A stretch of DNA of 64,000 nt from Tessaracoccus lacteus (lineage in GTDB: Bacteria; Actinomycetota; Actinomycetes; Propionibacteriales; Propionibacteriaceae). The first letter of the stretch is position 1; every line of letters starts with the position of its first letter. A program made the position numbers and the translations under genes. Positions 49,273 through 57,683 of this stretch are shown here, one piece after another. Where the stretch lies: contig NZ_CP123967.1 in the NCBI RefSeq assembly GCF_029917005.1, positions 620,001 through 684,000 of the forward strand, read 5' to 3'. The notes beneath the pieces were generated by a model, which searched no databases, was not told the origin of the DNA, and was given only the letters and a program-made list of their open reading frames with translations.

Positions 49273-50139
49273 TCAGTAGCGGTCGACCGTGGGCGGGTCG
49301 GGGGTCGGCAGGACCTTGCCGGCCGTCGCTTCCCAGGCCTTGGCCCACGAGCCGTCCTCGAAGGACTGCTCGAGCGTGTCGTTGATGAAGGTGCGGAAGT
49401 CGTCGTCGCCCTTCTTCAGGCCGATGCCGTAGGGCTCCTCGGTGAAGGTGGAGTCGACGACCTCGAACTCGTCGCCGGTCTGGTCGACCAGGCCGGCCAG
49501 GATGACGTTGTCGGTGGTCAGCGCCTGCGCCTCGCCCGTGCGGATGGGCTCCAGGCAGTCGGAGTACTTGTCGACGGTGATGACCTGGTCGGCCGGGACG
49601 GTCTCCTTGATGTTCGCCTCGGAGGTCGAGCCGGTCACGGTGCAGACCTTGTTGTCACCGACGGTCTCCGGCGACGTGATGCCCGCCGGGTTGCCCTTGG
49701 CGACGAGGAACGACTGGCCGGCGATGTAGTACGGACCCGCGAAGTCGATGACCTCCTTGCGCTTGTCGTTGATCGTGTAGGTGGCGATGACGATGTCGAC
49801 GTTGCCGTTCTCGATGAACGGCTCGCGGTTCTGCGAGACGGTCTCGGTCCACTCGATCTTGCCGGCGTCGATGCCGAGCTTTGCCGCGATGATCTTGCCG
49901 ATCTCGACGTCGAAGCCCTCGGGGGTGCCGTCGGGGCCGGCAAGGCCGAACAGCGGCTGGTCGTACTTGGTGCCGATGGTGATCTTGCCCGCGGACTGGA
50001 GCTTGGCCATCGTGGTGCCGTCGGCGAACGACGTGCTGGCGACCTCAGGTGAGGCCGTGTCGTCGGACCCGCAGGCCGTGAGCGCCAGCGTTGCCGCGAC
50101 GGCGGCCGCGACGGCGGTGGTGAGCTTGGTGAACTTCAT
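49273..50139 (-). CDS. gluB: Glutamate-type substrate-binding lipoprotein, GluB-like
   Basis: 288 residues. Signal MKFTKLTTAVAAAVAATLALTAC, Cys23 lipid-modified. The family-3 solute-binding fold shows KITIGTKYDQPLFGLAGPDG, PEGFDVEIGKIIAAKLG, and VDIVIATYTINDKRKEVIDF. The C-terminal FINDTLEQSFEDGSWAKAWE is typical. It is the receptor for the GluACD transporter. Confidence 0.92.
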   Translation of the reverse strand: MKFTKLTTAVAAAVAATLALTACGSDDTASPEVASTSFADGTTMAKLQSAGKITIGTKYDQPLFGLAGPDGTPEGFDVEIGKIIAAKLGIDAGKIEWTETVSQNREPFIENGNVDIVIATYTINDKRKEVIDFAGPYYIAGQSFLVAKGNPAGITSPETVGDNKVCTVTGSTSEANIKETVPADQVITVDKYSDCLEPIRTGEAQALTTDNVILAGLVDQTGDEFEVVDSTFTEEPYGIGLKKGDDDFRTFINDTLEQSFEDGSWAKAWEATAGKVLPTPDPPTVDRY

Positions 50140-50165
50140 GGGAATCTCCGTTTCTCGTCGGTTGG

Positions 50166-50918
50166 TCAGGCGAGGATCTTGGACAGGAAGTCCTTGGCGC
50201 GGTCGGACTTCGGGTGGGAGAAGAACTCCTCCGGGGCGGCCTCTTCGACGATCGCCCCGTCTGCCATGAACACCACCCGGTCGGCGGCCTTCCTGGCGAA
50301 GCCCATCTCATGGGTGACGACGACCATCGTCATGCCGTCCTGCGCGAGTTCAACCATCACGTCGAGGACCTCGTTGATCATCTCGGGGTCCAGGGCGCTG
50401 GTCGGCTCGTCCAGGAGGATGAGCTTGGGGTCCATCGCGAGCGATCGGGCGATCGCCACGCGCTGCTGCTGGCCTCCGGAGAGCTGGGCGGGCAACTTGT
50501 TGGCGTGGTCCGCCACCCCCACCCGCGTCAGCAGCTCCATTGCGCGCTTGTTTGCCTCGGCCTTGGGGATCCTGCGGACCTTGATGGGGGCCAGCGTCAC
50601 GTTCTCCAGCACCGTCTTGTGTGCGAAGAGGTTGAACGCCTGGAACACCATGCCCACGTCGCTGCGTAACGCCGCGAGCTGGCGTCCCTCCTCGGGCAGC
50701 CGGACGCCGTCGATCAGGATCTCTCCGGAATCGATGGTCTCCAGCCTGTTGATCGAACGGCAGAGCGTCGACTTGCCTGAGCCCGAGGGGCCGATCACGA
50801 TCACCACCTCGCCCTTGGCCACGTCGAGGTCGATGTCTTTCAGTACATGGTGCGAGCCGAAGTACTTGTTGACGCCGCGAATCTCGACGAGGGGTCTGGT
50901 GGTGGGGGCTTCAGGCAT
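50166..50918 (-). CDS. gluA: Amino-acid ABC transporter ATPase, GluA-like
   Basis: 250 residues. Walker [10 protein letters not shown] at 43-51, signature LSGGQQQR, Walker [15 protein letters not shown], and switch His in [15 protein letters not shown]. It is the first gene of the minus-strand gluABCD operon, which begins in a 188-base gap shared with the divergent TadE-like gene. Confidence 0.94.
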   Translation of the reverse strand: MPEAPTTRPLVEIRGVNKYFGSHHVLKDIDLDVAKGEVVIVIGPSGSGKSTLCRSINRLETIDSGEILIDGVRLPEEGRQLAALRSDVGMVFQAFNLFAHKTVLENVTLAPIKVRRIPKAEANKRAMELLTRVGVADHANKLPAQLSGGQQQRVAIARSLAMDPKLILLDEPTSALDPEMINEVLDVMVELAQDGMTMVVVTHEMGFARKAADRVVFMADGAIVEEAAPEEFFSHPKSDRAKDFLSKILA

Positions 50919-51106
50919 GGCGGCACTCTACGTCCACCTGACAGGCGATTTAACCCGATGTGACATTTTGCGGGGAACGTGTTGCACAACCGTAACCTGC
51001 ATATCAGACGGGTCACGGGCAGGGCGCAGTGGGGTCGCAGGTGTGGAGAACGTCCGATCTGAGCCTCCGCGGTGATTGACTGACCGCCCTGGGAGGGGAG
51101 GCGCAG

Positions 51107-51493
51107 ATGCCACGGGACGAGAGGGGCGCGGCCGTGTCCGTCTGGGTCGCGCTGACCCTGCCTGCATTCGTCGTGGTCGTCGGGCTGGGCGTTGATCTGT
51201 CCGGTCACGCGGCCGCCGAGCAGGAGGCTCGCGCCGTCGCGGCCGAGGCAGCCAGGGCTGCAACCCACCGCGTCGCGCTGGAGGCTTCCGGGGCCACCCT
51301 GCCCGCAGGCCCCGCACGGGCGGCTGGTCGGGGCTACGCGGAGGCGGAGGGCCTCGACGCCGAGGTCCGGGTCCGGGGACTGACCGCCGAGGTGACGGTC
51401 CGGGGCCGCTACGAGACGCTGTTCCTCCCGCTGATCGGCATCGACGGGATCGATGTGGTCGGCACCGGGAGCGCGACGGTCGCACTGGGCTGA
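51107..51493 (+). CDS. Orphan TadE/TadG-like pilus-assembly protein
   Basis: 128 residues with a GGGAGGGGAGG ribosome site. RDERGAAVSVWVALTLPAFVVVVGLGVDLSGHAAAEQEARAV is the typical Tad pseudopilin-like N-terminus: a charged stretch, one membrane span and an amphipathic helix; the rest is a small beta domain. Such proteins normally sit beside tadA/B/C pilus genes, but none is here. It could help a pilus encoded elsewhere, or be a leftover. Confidence 0.65.
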   Translation: MPRDERGAAVSVWVALTLPAFVVVVGLGVDLSGHAAAEQEARAVAAEAARAATHRVALEASGATLPAGPARAAGRGYAEAEGLDAEVRVRGLTAEVTVRGRYETLFLPLIGIDGIDVVGTGSATVALG

Positions 51494-51500
51494 CACGGAC

Positions 51501-51543
51501 CCGGTCCGTCGACGGACCCTGGGCGGGCCTGTCGACGGACCGG
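51501..51543. terminator. Hairpin between the TadE-like gene and the GH51 remnant
   Basis: CCGGTCCGTCGAC (51501-51513) and GTCGACGGACCGG (51531-51543) are perfect 13-bp inverted arms around a 17-base loop; GGTCCGTCGACGGACC at 51503-51518 is itself a perfect palindrome. It begins 7 bases after the TadE-like stop. Confidence 0.65.
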
Positions 51544-51561
51544 GGGTCAGCGACGGTGAGA

Positions 51562-52063
51562 TCAGCCGAGGCGGATCATGGCCCAGCTCATCGGGGGCAG
51601 CGCGGCGGACAGGTGGCCGTCGGCCAGCTCCACCCCGGTCAGCTCCTTCGGCGCGACGGAGGAGGAGTCCTGCTGGGGCGTGCCACTCATGGTTGTCCGG
51701 GTTGGACAGCTCGACGGCCTCGAGCACCGTCGTGACGCCGGCGGCCTTGAGGTCCACCTCGACGGGCGCGGACTCGGCGATGGAGCGGTTCACCAGGAAC
51801 AGCGCGACCTCGCCGGTCTCTTCGTCGTGCGTGGCGACGGCGTCGACCAACGGGACCTCGCCGTACTGGTCCGTGTGGTAGCTGCCGGTCTGCACCGGGA
51901 TGGTGAGCACGTTGCCGCGCGCGTACCGCGAGGTCAGCGCGAAGGGGTGGAACGTCGTCTGCTTCCAGGCCGGGCCGCCGGGCTCGGTCATGATCGGGGC
52001 GAGGACGTTGGCCAGCTGGGCCAGCGACGCGGCGTGCACGCGGCCGACGCTCTCGGTGTTGTG
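51562..52063 (-). pseudogene. GH51 alpha-L-arabinofuranosidase, C-terminal remnant with frameshift
   Basis: The reverse strand encodes the last about 165 residues of a GH51 enzyme: AASLAQLANVLAPIMTEPGG, FHPFALTSRYARGNVL, and VALFLVNRSIAESAPVEVDL. The reading then shifts frame near 51675-51685 (after DNHEWHA) to continue as a valid GH51 tail (ELADGHLSAALPPMSWAMIRLG, then stop). All catalytic parts upstream are missing; the fragment stops near 52063, where the sulfite reductase region begins. It is a decayed gene with two lesions. Confidence 0.8.
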
Positions 52064-52190
52064 CGGGGGTCGCGTCGGCCAGGAGCCGCGGCCTCCTGTT
52101 CGCCGGGGGCGATCACCCGGGCCGGTCGGGAATGTCGGGGACGCCGCACGGGTTCGGACGAGTTGAGCCACTCCTACCGAAGGAACGCGC

Positions 52191-53858
52191 ATGACCGAAG
52201 CGGCCGCCCGGCCCCGACGCAAACAGGCAACCGGTGCCTGGGCCGACGGGGACACCACGCCCCTGAATGCCAACGAGGCCTTCAAGCAGGCAGACGACGG
52301 CCTCAACGTGCGCGCCCGCATCGAGGAGGTCTACAGCCGCGAGGGGTTCGCATCGATCTCCGCGGACGACCTCCGCGGCCGCATGCGCTGGTGGGGCCTC
52401 TACACGCAGCGCCGCCCCGGCATCGACGGCGGCAAGACGGCGACGCTGGCGCCCGAGGAGCTCGACGACGAGTACTTCATGATGCGGGTCCGCAGTGACG
52501 GGGGCGCGCTCACCAACGACCAGCTGCGCACCATCGCGGGCATCTCGACCGAGTTCGGCCGCGACACCGCCGACATCTCCGACCGGCAGAACATCCAGCT
52601 GCACTGGATCCGCGTGGAGGACGTGCCGGAGATCTGGCGCCGTCTCGAGTCGGTCGGCCTGTCGACGACCGAGGCCTGCGGCGACGTGCCCCGCGTCGTC
52701 CTCGGTTCGCCGGTCGCGGGCATCGCCGCCGACGAGATCATCGACGGCACCCCCGCCGTCACCGAGATCGTCGAGCGCTTCATCGGCGACCCCGAGCTGT
52801 CGAACCTCCCGCGCAAGTTCAAGACCGCCATCTCCGGCAGCCCGCGCCTCGACGTGGCACACGAGATCAACGACATCTCCTTCGTCGGCGTCGTCCACCC
52901 GGAGCACGGGCCCGGGTTCGACCTCTGGGTCGCCGGGGGACTCAGCACCAACCCGATGTTCGCCCGCCGGCTGGGCGCCTGGGTGCCGCTGGAGGAGATC
53001 CCCGAGGTCTGGAAGGGCGTCTGCTCGATCTTCCGCGACTTCGGCTACCGCCGGCTGCGTAACCGCGCCCGCCTGAAGTTCCTGATGGCCGACTGGGGCC
53101 CGGAGAAGTTCCGCGAGGTGCTCGAGACGCAGTACCTCGGCCGCAAGCTGATCGACGGGCCCGCCGCCGACGAGGCGGTCGCGCGCCGCGACCACGTGGG
53201 CATCAACCTGCAGAAGGACGGCAGGTACTGGGTCGGCGTCGCGCCGATCGCCGGCCGCGTGTCCGGCACGAAGCTGACCCGGATCGCAGACCTGGCCGAG
53301 CGCCACGGCTCGGGCCGCGTCCGGCTGACCCCGCACCAGAAGCTGCTCGTGCTCGACGTCCCCGCGTCCGAGACCGAGGCGCTGGTGGCAGGGCTCGACG
53401 CGCTCGATCTGCCCGCCCGCCCGTCGGAGTTCCGTCGCGGCGTCATGGCGTGCACGGGCATCGAGTTCTGCAAGCTGGCGCTGGTCGAGACCAAGGCGCA
53501 GGCGCGCCGGATCGTCGAGGAGCTCGAGGCCAGGCTCCCGGAGTTCGACGTGCCCTTCTCGGTGCACGTCAACGGCTGCCCCAACGCCTGCGCCCGCACG
53601 CAGGTCGCCGACGTCGGCCTCAAGGGCATGGTGCAGACCGACGACGACGGCAACCTCGTCGAGATGTTCCAGGTGCACCTCGGTGGCGGCCTCGGTGCCA
53701 CGCCGCAGCTGGCCCGCAAGACACGTGCGCTGAAGGTCGCCGCGGACGACCTGCCCGACTACATCGAGCGGCTCGCGCGCACCTTCCTCGAGCAGCGCGA
53801 GGGCGACGAGTCCTTCGCCACCTGGGCGCATCGCGCCGAGGAGGACGACCTGCGGTGA
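52191..53858 (+). CDS. cysI: Ferredoxin-type sulfite reductase (CysI/SirA)
   Basis: 555 residues. It has the two-fold ferrodoxin-like plus siroheme domains of nitrite/sulfite reductases. The Fe4S4-siroheme cysteines are Cys421 and Cys427 (ACTGIEFC) and Cys463 and Cys467 (NGCPNAC). Position with cysX-cysH-cysD-cysN identifies sulfite rather than nitrite as substrate; it gives sulfide for cysteine. The ATG has a GAAGGA site. First gene of the operon; the 127 bases upstream show no recognisable riboswitch or dyad. Confidence 0.93.
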   Translation: MTEAAARPRRKQATGAWADGDTTPLNANEAFKQADDGLNVRARIEEVYSREGFASISADDLRGRMRWWGLYTQRRPGIDGGKTATLAPEELDDEYFMMRVRSDGGALTNDQLRTIAGISTEFGRDTADISDRQNIQLHWIRVEDVPEIWRRLESVGLSTTEACGDVPRVVLGSPVAGIAADEIIDGTPAVTEIVERFIGDPELSNLPRKFKTAISGSPRLDVAHEINDISFVGVVHPEHGPGFDLWVAGGLSTNPMFARRLGAWVPLEEIPEVWKGVCSIFRDFGYRRLRNRARLKFLMADWGPEKFREVLETQYLGRKLIDGPAADEAVARRDHVGINLQKDGRYWVGVAPIAGRVSGTKLTRIADLAERHGSGRVRLTPHQKLLVLDVPASETEALVAGLDALDLPARPSEFRRGVMACTGIEFCKLALVETKAQARRIVEELEARLPEFDVPFSVHVNGCPNACARTQVADVGLKGMVQTDDDGNLVEMFQVHLGGGLGATPQLARKTRALKVAADDLPDYIERLARTFLEQREGDESFATWAHRAEEDDLR

Positions 53859-54034
53859 GCGCCGTGATCTACCACTGCCCGTTCTGCGCCGAGGAGGACC
53901 TGCGCCCCGTCGAGGAGCCCCGCGGCGCCTGGCACTGCGTCGCCTGCGCTCGGGTGTTCTCGGTCACGCAGCATCGCGTCGAGACGGGCGGGATCCCTGG
54001 CCGGCTCCGGGAGGAAGAGGAGGTCGGCCGGTGA
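53855..54034 (+). CDS. cysX: CysX-like small iron-sulfur or zinc-ribbon protein
   Basis: 59 residues from a GTG overlapping the cysI stop (GTGA). It has two Cys pairs, CPFC at 8-11 and CVAC about 18 residues on, inside HCPFCAEEDLRPVEEPRGAW and HCVACARVF. In corynebacteria the gene between cysI and cysH is cysX, proposed to be a ferredoxin-like electron donor for sulfite reductase. A zinc ribbon fits the motif equally well. Its stop overlaps the cysH start. Confidence 0.75.
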   Translation: MSAVIYHCPFCAEEDLRPVEEPRGAWHCVACARVFSVTQHRVETGGIPGRLREEEEVGR

Positions 54035-54768
54035 CGACCACGATGACCACCGACGAGCTCCGGGCCCTGGCGGACGAGGCAGCGGCCCGCTTCGCCGAGC
54101 TGGAGGCCGACCCCCGCCACACGGGCCACCTTGGCCGTGTCGAGCTCAGCCGACAGGTGCTCGCCTGGGCGGCGGAGACGTTCGTCGACGACGTGACCGT
54201 CGCGTCGTCGATGGGCGACGAGGTGCTCGTCGAGCTGGTCGCGCAGGCGGCGCCCACGATGGACGTGTTCTTCCTCGACACCGGCTTCCACTTCCCTGAG
54301 ACGCTGCGGACGCGCGATCACTACGCGGACCGCGTGCGGATCCGCACGGTGCTGCCGCTCCTGACGGTCGACGAGCAGGCGGCGGAGCACGGGGACCGGC
54401 TCTTCGACCGCGACCCCGACCGCTGCTGCGCCATCCGCAAGGTCGAGCCCCTCAACCGGGCGCTCTCCGGGCGGGCGGCCTGGGTCACCGGCATGCGCCG
54501 CGTCGACGCCCCGACCCGCACGGACATCGGATTGGTCGGCTGGGACGAGCGCCGTCAGATGGTCAAGGTCAACCCCATCGCGGCGTGGGACGACGACGAC
54601 GTCGACCGCTTCGCCTTCGAGGAGGACGTCTTCCTCAACCCCCTTCGTGAAAAGGGCTATCCCTCCATCGGCTGCGCCCCGTGCACGCGCCCCGTCGCCC
54701 CTGGCGAGGACGCGCGCGCCGGACGCTGGGCAGGCAAGAACAAGACCGAATGCGGGCTGCACACATGA
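54031..54768 (+). CDS. cysH: Adenylylsulfate (APS-type) reductase CysH
   Basis: 245 residues, GTG start (GTGA overlap). The iron-sulfur cysteines Cys132-Cys133 (DRCCAIRK) and Cys215/Cys218 (IGCAPCTRP) mark it as an APS reductase type rather than the cluster-free PAPS type. The C-terminal catalytic Cys241 is in KTECGLH. It reduces activated sulfate to sulfite with thioredoxin. No APS kinase (cysC) is present, which agrees. Confidence 0.93.
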   Translation: MTTTMTTDELRALADEAAARFAELEADPRHTGHLGRVELSRQVLAWAAETFVDDVTVASSMGDEVLVELVAQAAPTMDVFFLDTGFHFPETLRTRDHYADRVRIRTVLPLLTVDEQAAEHGDRLFDRDPDRCCAIRKVEPLNRALSGRAAWVTGMRRVDAPTRTDIGLVGWDERRQMVKVNPIAAWDDDDVDRFAFEEDVFLNPLREKGYPSIGCAPCTRPVAPGEDARAGRWAGKNKTECGLHT

Positions 54769-55664
54769 ACCATTCCCTCGACCACCTCGACCACCTGGAG
54801 TCCGAGGCCATCCACATCTTCCGGGAGGTGGCCGGCGAGTTCGAACGCCCGGTGATCCTGTTCAGTGGGGGCAAGGACTCCGTCGTCATGCTGCACCTGG
54901 CGCTCAAGGCGTTCGCGCCGGCGCCGCTGCCGTTCGCGCTGCTGCACGTCGACACCGGGCACAACTTCCCGGAGGTGCTGAGCTACCGCGACGAGACCGT
55001 CGCCCGGATCGGGGCCAGGCTGCACGTGGCCAAGGTGCAGGACTACCTGGACGACGGCCGCCTGCGCGAGCGCCCCGACGGCACCCGCAACCCGCTGCAG
55101 ACCGTGCCGCTGCTCGACGCGATCGAGGAGGGCCGCTTCGACGCCGTCTTCGGCGGCGGCCGCCGCGACGAGGAGAAGGCCAGGGCCAAGGAACGCGTGT
55201 TCTCGCTGCGCGACGCCTTCGGCACCTGGGACCCGCGCCGCCAGCGCCCGGAGCTGTGGGACCTGTACAACGGGCGCCATGCGCCCGGCGAGCATGTGCG
55301 CGTCTTCCCGCTGTCGAACTGGACCGAGCTCGACGTGTGGCGCTACATCGAGCGCGAGGACATCGCGCTGCCGAGCCTGTACTACGCGCACGAGCGCGAG
55401 GTGTTCCAGCGTTCCGGCATGTGGCTGACGGCCGGCGACTGGGGCGGCCCGCGCGGCGGCGAGCCTGTCGAGCGCCGCGTCGTCCGGTACCGCACCGTCG
55501 GCGACATGTCCTGCACGGGCGCCGTCGACTCCGAGGCCGCCGACGTGGCCGGAGTCATCCTGGAGGTCGCGGCCTCCCGCATCACCGAACGGGGCGCCAC
55601 CCGCGCCGACGACCGCCTCTCCGAGGCGGCGATGGAAGACCGCAAGAAGCAGGGATACTTCTGA
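54765..55664 (+). CDS. cysD: Sulfate adenylyltransferase subunit 2
   Basis: 299 residues, overlapping cysH by 4 bases (ATGA). PP-loop SGGKDS at 34-39, then HVDTGHNFPEVLSYRDE and GGGRRDEEKARAKERVFS. It adenylylates sulfate with ATP, driven by CysN GTP hydrolysis. The stop overlaps the cysN start (TGATG). Confidence 0.96.
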   Translation: MNHSLDHLDHLESEAIHIFREVAGEFERPVILFSGGKDSVVMLHLALKAFAPAPLPFALLHVDTGHNFPEVLSYRDETVARIGARLHVAKVQDYLDDGRLRERPDGTRNPLQTVPLLDAIEEGRFDAVFGGGRRDEEKARAKERVFSLRDAFGTWDPRRQRPELWDLYNGRHAPGEHVRVFPLSNWTELDVWRYIEREDIALPSLYYAHEREVFQRSGMWLTAGDWGGPRGGEPVERRVVRYRTVGDMSCTGAVDSEAADVAGVILEVAASRITERGATRADDRLSEAAMEDRKKQGYF

Positions 55665-56956
55665 TGACCCACGATCTGCTGAGGCTCGCGACCGCCGGGT
55701 CGGTCGACGACGGCAAGTCCACCCTCGTCGGACGCCTGCTCTACGACACCAAGTCTGTGCTCGCGGACCAGCTCGACGCCGTCGAGCGCGTGTCGCGGGA
55801 GCGCGGCCAGGCCGGCCCCGACCTCGCGCTGCTCACCGACGGGTTGCGGGCCGAGCGCGAGCAGGGCATCACGATCGACGTGGCCTACCGCTACTTCTCG
55901 ACCGCCACCCGCTCGTACGTGCTGGCCGACACTCCCGGCCACGTGCAGTACACGCGCAACATGGTCACCGGGGCCTCGACGGCCGAGCTGGCGCTCATCC
56001 TCGTCGACGCCCGCCACGGCGTCGTCGAGCAGACCCGCCGCCACCTGGCCGTCACCGGCCTGCTCGGCGTCCGCCACGTCGCCGTCGCGGTCAACAAGAT
56101 GGACCTGGTCGGCTGGGACCAGGCCCGGTTCGACGAGATCGTCGCCGAGGCCACCGCGGTCGCGGCGCGTTTCGGGATCGACGAGGTCGTCGCTGTGCCG
56201 CTGTCCGCGCTGCTCGGCGACAATGTCGTCGACCGGTCGGCCAACACCCGCTGGTACGACGGGCCGACGCTGCTTGAACACCTCGAGGCCGTGCCGGTCG
56301 GCACCGACCCGGCCGCCCAGCCGCTGCGCTTCCCCGTGCAGGTGGTGCTGCGTCCGCAGCAGGCCGGCCACGAGGACTACCGCGGCTATGCGGGCCGCAT
56401 CTCCGCTGGCGTCGTGCGGGTCGGGGACGAGGTCACCGTGCTGCCGTCGCGCCGCACCAGCACCGTCGTCGGCATCGACCGCGGGCGGGCCGACGGGACG
56501 CTCGAGGAGCTCGGCGAGGCCTTCGCGCCGCAGTCCGTCACGCTCCGGCTCGCCGACGACATCGACATCTCGCGCGGCGACCTCATCGCCGCGGCCGACG
56601 TTCCCGGCGAGGTCACTCGCACCGTCAGCGGCATGATGTGCGTCCTGTCCGACCGGCCGGTGCGGCCCCGCGACCGGGTGCTGCTGCGCGCCGGCACCCG
56701 CACCGTCCTCGCCATGGTCGAGGAGATCCTCGACCAGTTGGACATCGCCACCGTCGAGTACGCCCGCGCGCCCCGCGAGCTGGCGCTCAACGACATCGGC
56801 CGGGTCCGCGTGCGGCTCGCCGACGACCTGCCCATCGACGACTACCGGGAGCTGCGCCGCACGGGCGCCTTCCTCCTGATCGACGAGGCCGACGGCGCGA
56901 CTCTCGCCGCCGGCATGGCCGAGACCGCCGACCGCTACGCCGGCGCGTCCATCTGA
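55664..56956 (+). CDS. cysN: Sulfate adenylyltransferase subunit 1 (GTPase)
   Basis: 430 residues. G1 GSVDDGKST at 12-20, G2 region REQGITIDVAYRYF, G3 DTPGHVQYTRNM, and G4 NKMDLVGW, then EF-Tu-like beta domains. Its length excludes the CysN-CysC fusion with APS kinase found in mycobacteria. Confidence 0.96.
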   Translation: MTHDLLRLATAGSVDDGKSTLVGRLLYDTKSVLADQLDAVERVSRERGQAGPDLALLTDGLRAEREQGITIDVAYRYFSTATRSYVLADTPGHVQYTRNMVTGASTAELALILVDARHGVVEQTRRHLAVTGLLGVRHVAVAVNKMDLVGWDQARFDEIVAEATAVAARFGIDEVVAVPLSALLGDNVVDRSANTRWYDGPTLLEHLEAVPVGTDPAAQPLRFPVQVVLRPQQAGHEDYRGYAGRISAGVVRVGDEVTVLPSRRTSTVVGIDRGRADGTLEELGEAFAPQSVTLRLADDIDISRGDLIAAADVPGEVTRTVSGMMCVLSDRPVRPRDRVLLRAGTRTVLAMVEEILDQLDIATVEYARAPRELALNDIGRVRVRLADDLPIDDYRELRRTGAFLLIDEADGATLAAGMAETADRYAGASI

Positions 56957-56972
56957 CCTGACGGGAGGGCCC

Positions 56973-57683
56973 ATGCCCGACATCGTGCTCATCGCCCACG
57001 GATCTCCCGATCCGCGTCACCGCGAGGGTCTGGAGACGCTCGCCGAGGCCGTCCGCACCCGCGTGCGTCCCGGCCGGGCCGTCGGCGTCTGCTACCTCGA
57101 TCACCACGCGCCGTCGCCGACGGACCTCGCGGTCGAGCTCGGCGCCTCCGCCGTCGCGGTCCCGATCCTGCTGACCCCCGCCTACCATGCACGCGTCGAC
57201 GTGCCGCGCGCCGCCGAGGAACTGGCTTCCGCTGGCTCGCACGTGCGGGTGGCCCGCCCGCTCGGTCCCGACCGGAGGCTGCTCGACGGCTGCGAGGAGT
57301 TGCTCGTCGAGGCCGGCGTGCTGCCCCGTCGCACGACCGCGGTCGCCGTCTTCGTCGCCGGGTCCTCCGACACCGCGGCGGTCGCGACCGTCGCCGAGAC
57401 GATCGCCGACCACCCCCGCGAGGGCTGGGGCCCGTGGCGGGTGGCGGCGCTGGATGGCGGCCGCGCCGTCGAGGAGGTCGTCGCCGAGCTGTCGCTCGAG
57501 GCCGACGAGGTCGTCGCCGTCAGCTTCATGGTCGCCGAGGGCGTCCTGCGGGACAGGATGGCGGAGCGCACCGCGAGGCTGGGGGTCGAGATGGTGTCGG
57601 GGGCGCTGTCCTCTACCGGGGCGCTCGCGGACCTGGTCGTCGCGCGGGCGGCCCAGCGACTCGGCCTTATGATGAGCGCGTGA
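56973..57683 (+). CDS. Sirohydrochlorin chelatase-like protein (CbiX/SirB family, CysY position)
   Basis: 236 residues with two related CbiX halves. The metal/substrate motifs are LIAHGSPDPRHREG near the start and LLTPAYHARVDVP. It would insert iron into sirohydrochlorin to give the siroheme needed by CysI. The neighbouring gene has the same place in corynebacteria (cysY) and near Rv2391-Rv2393. It overlaps purC by 4 bases (GTGA). Confidence 0.88.
   Translation: MPDIVLIAHGSPDPRHREGLETLAEAVRTRVRPGRAVGVCYLDHHAPSPTDLAVELGASAVAVPILLTPAYHARVDVPRAAEELASAGSHVRVARPLGPDRRLLDGCEELLVEAGVLPRRTTAVAVFVAGSSDTAAVATVAETIADHPREGWGPWRVAALDGGRAVEEVVAELSLEADEVVAVSFMVAEGVLRDRMAERTARLGVEMVSGALSSTGALADLVVARAAQRLGLMMSA

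Noticed and set aside
52064-52190. Riboswitch (SAM or similar) before the sulfur operon
   Set aside because: The 127 bases are GC-rich without the conserved core or stem arrangement of known SAM riboswitches; no terminator follows.
50840-52321. A 493-residue reverse-strand protein covering the GH51 remnant
   Set aside because: Only the middle part matches GH51; both ends run antisense to cysI upstream sequence, the TadE-like gene and gluA, and the true GH51 tail is in another frame.
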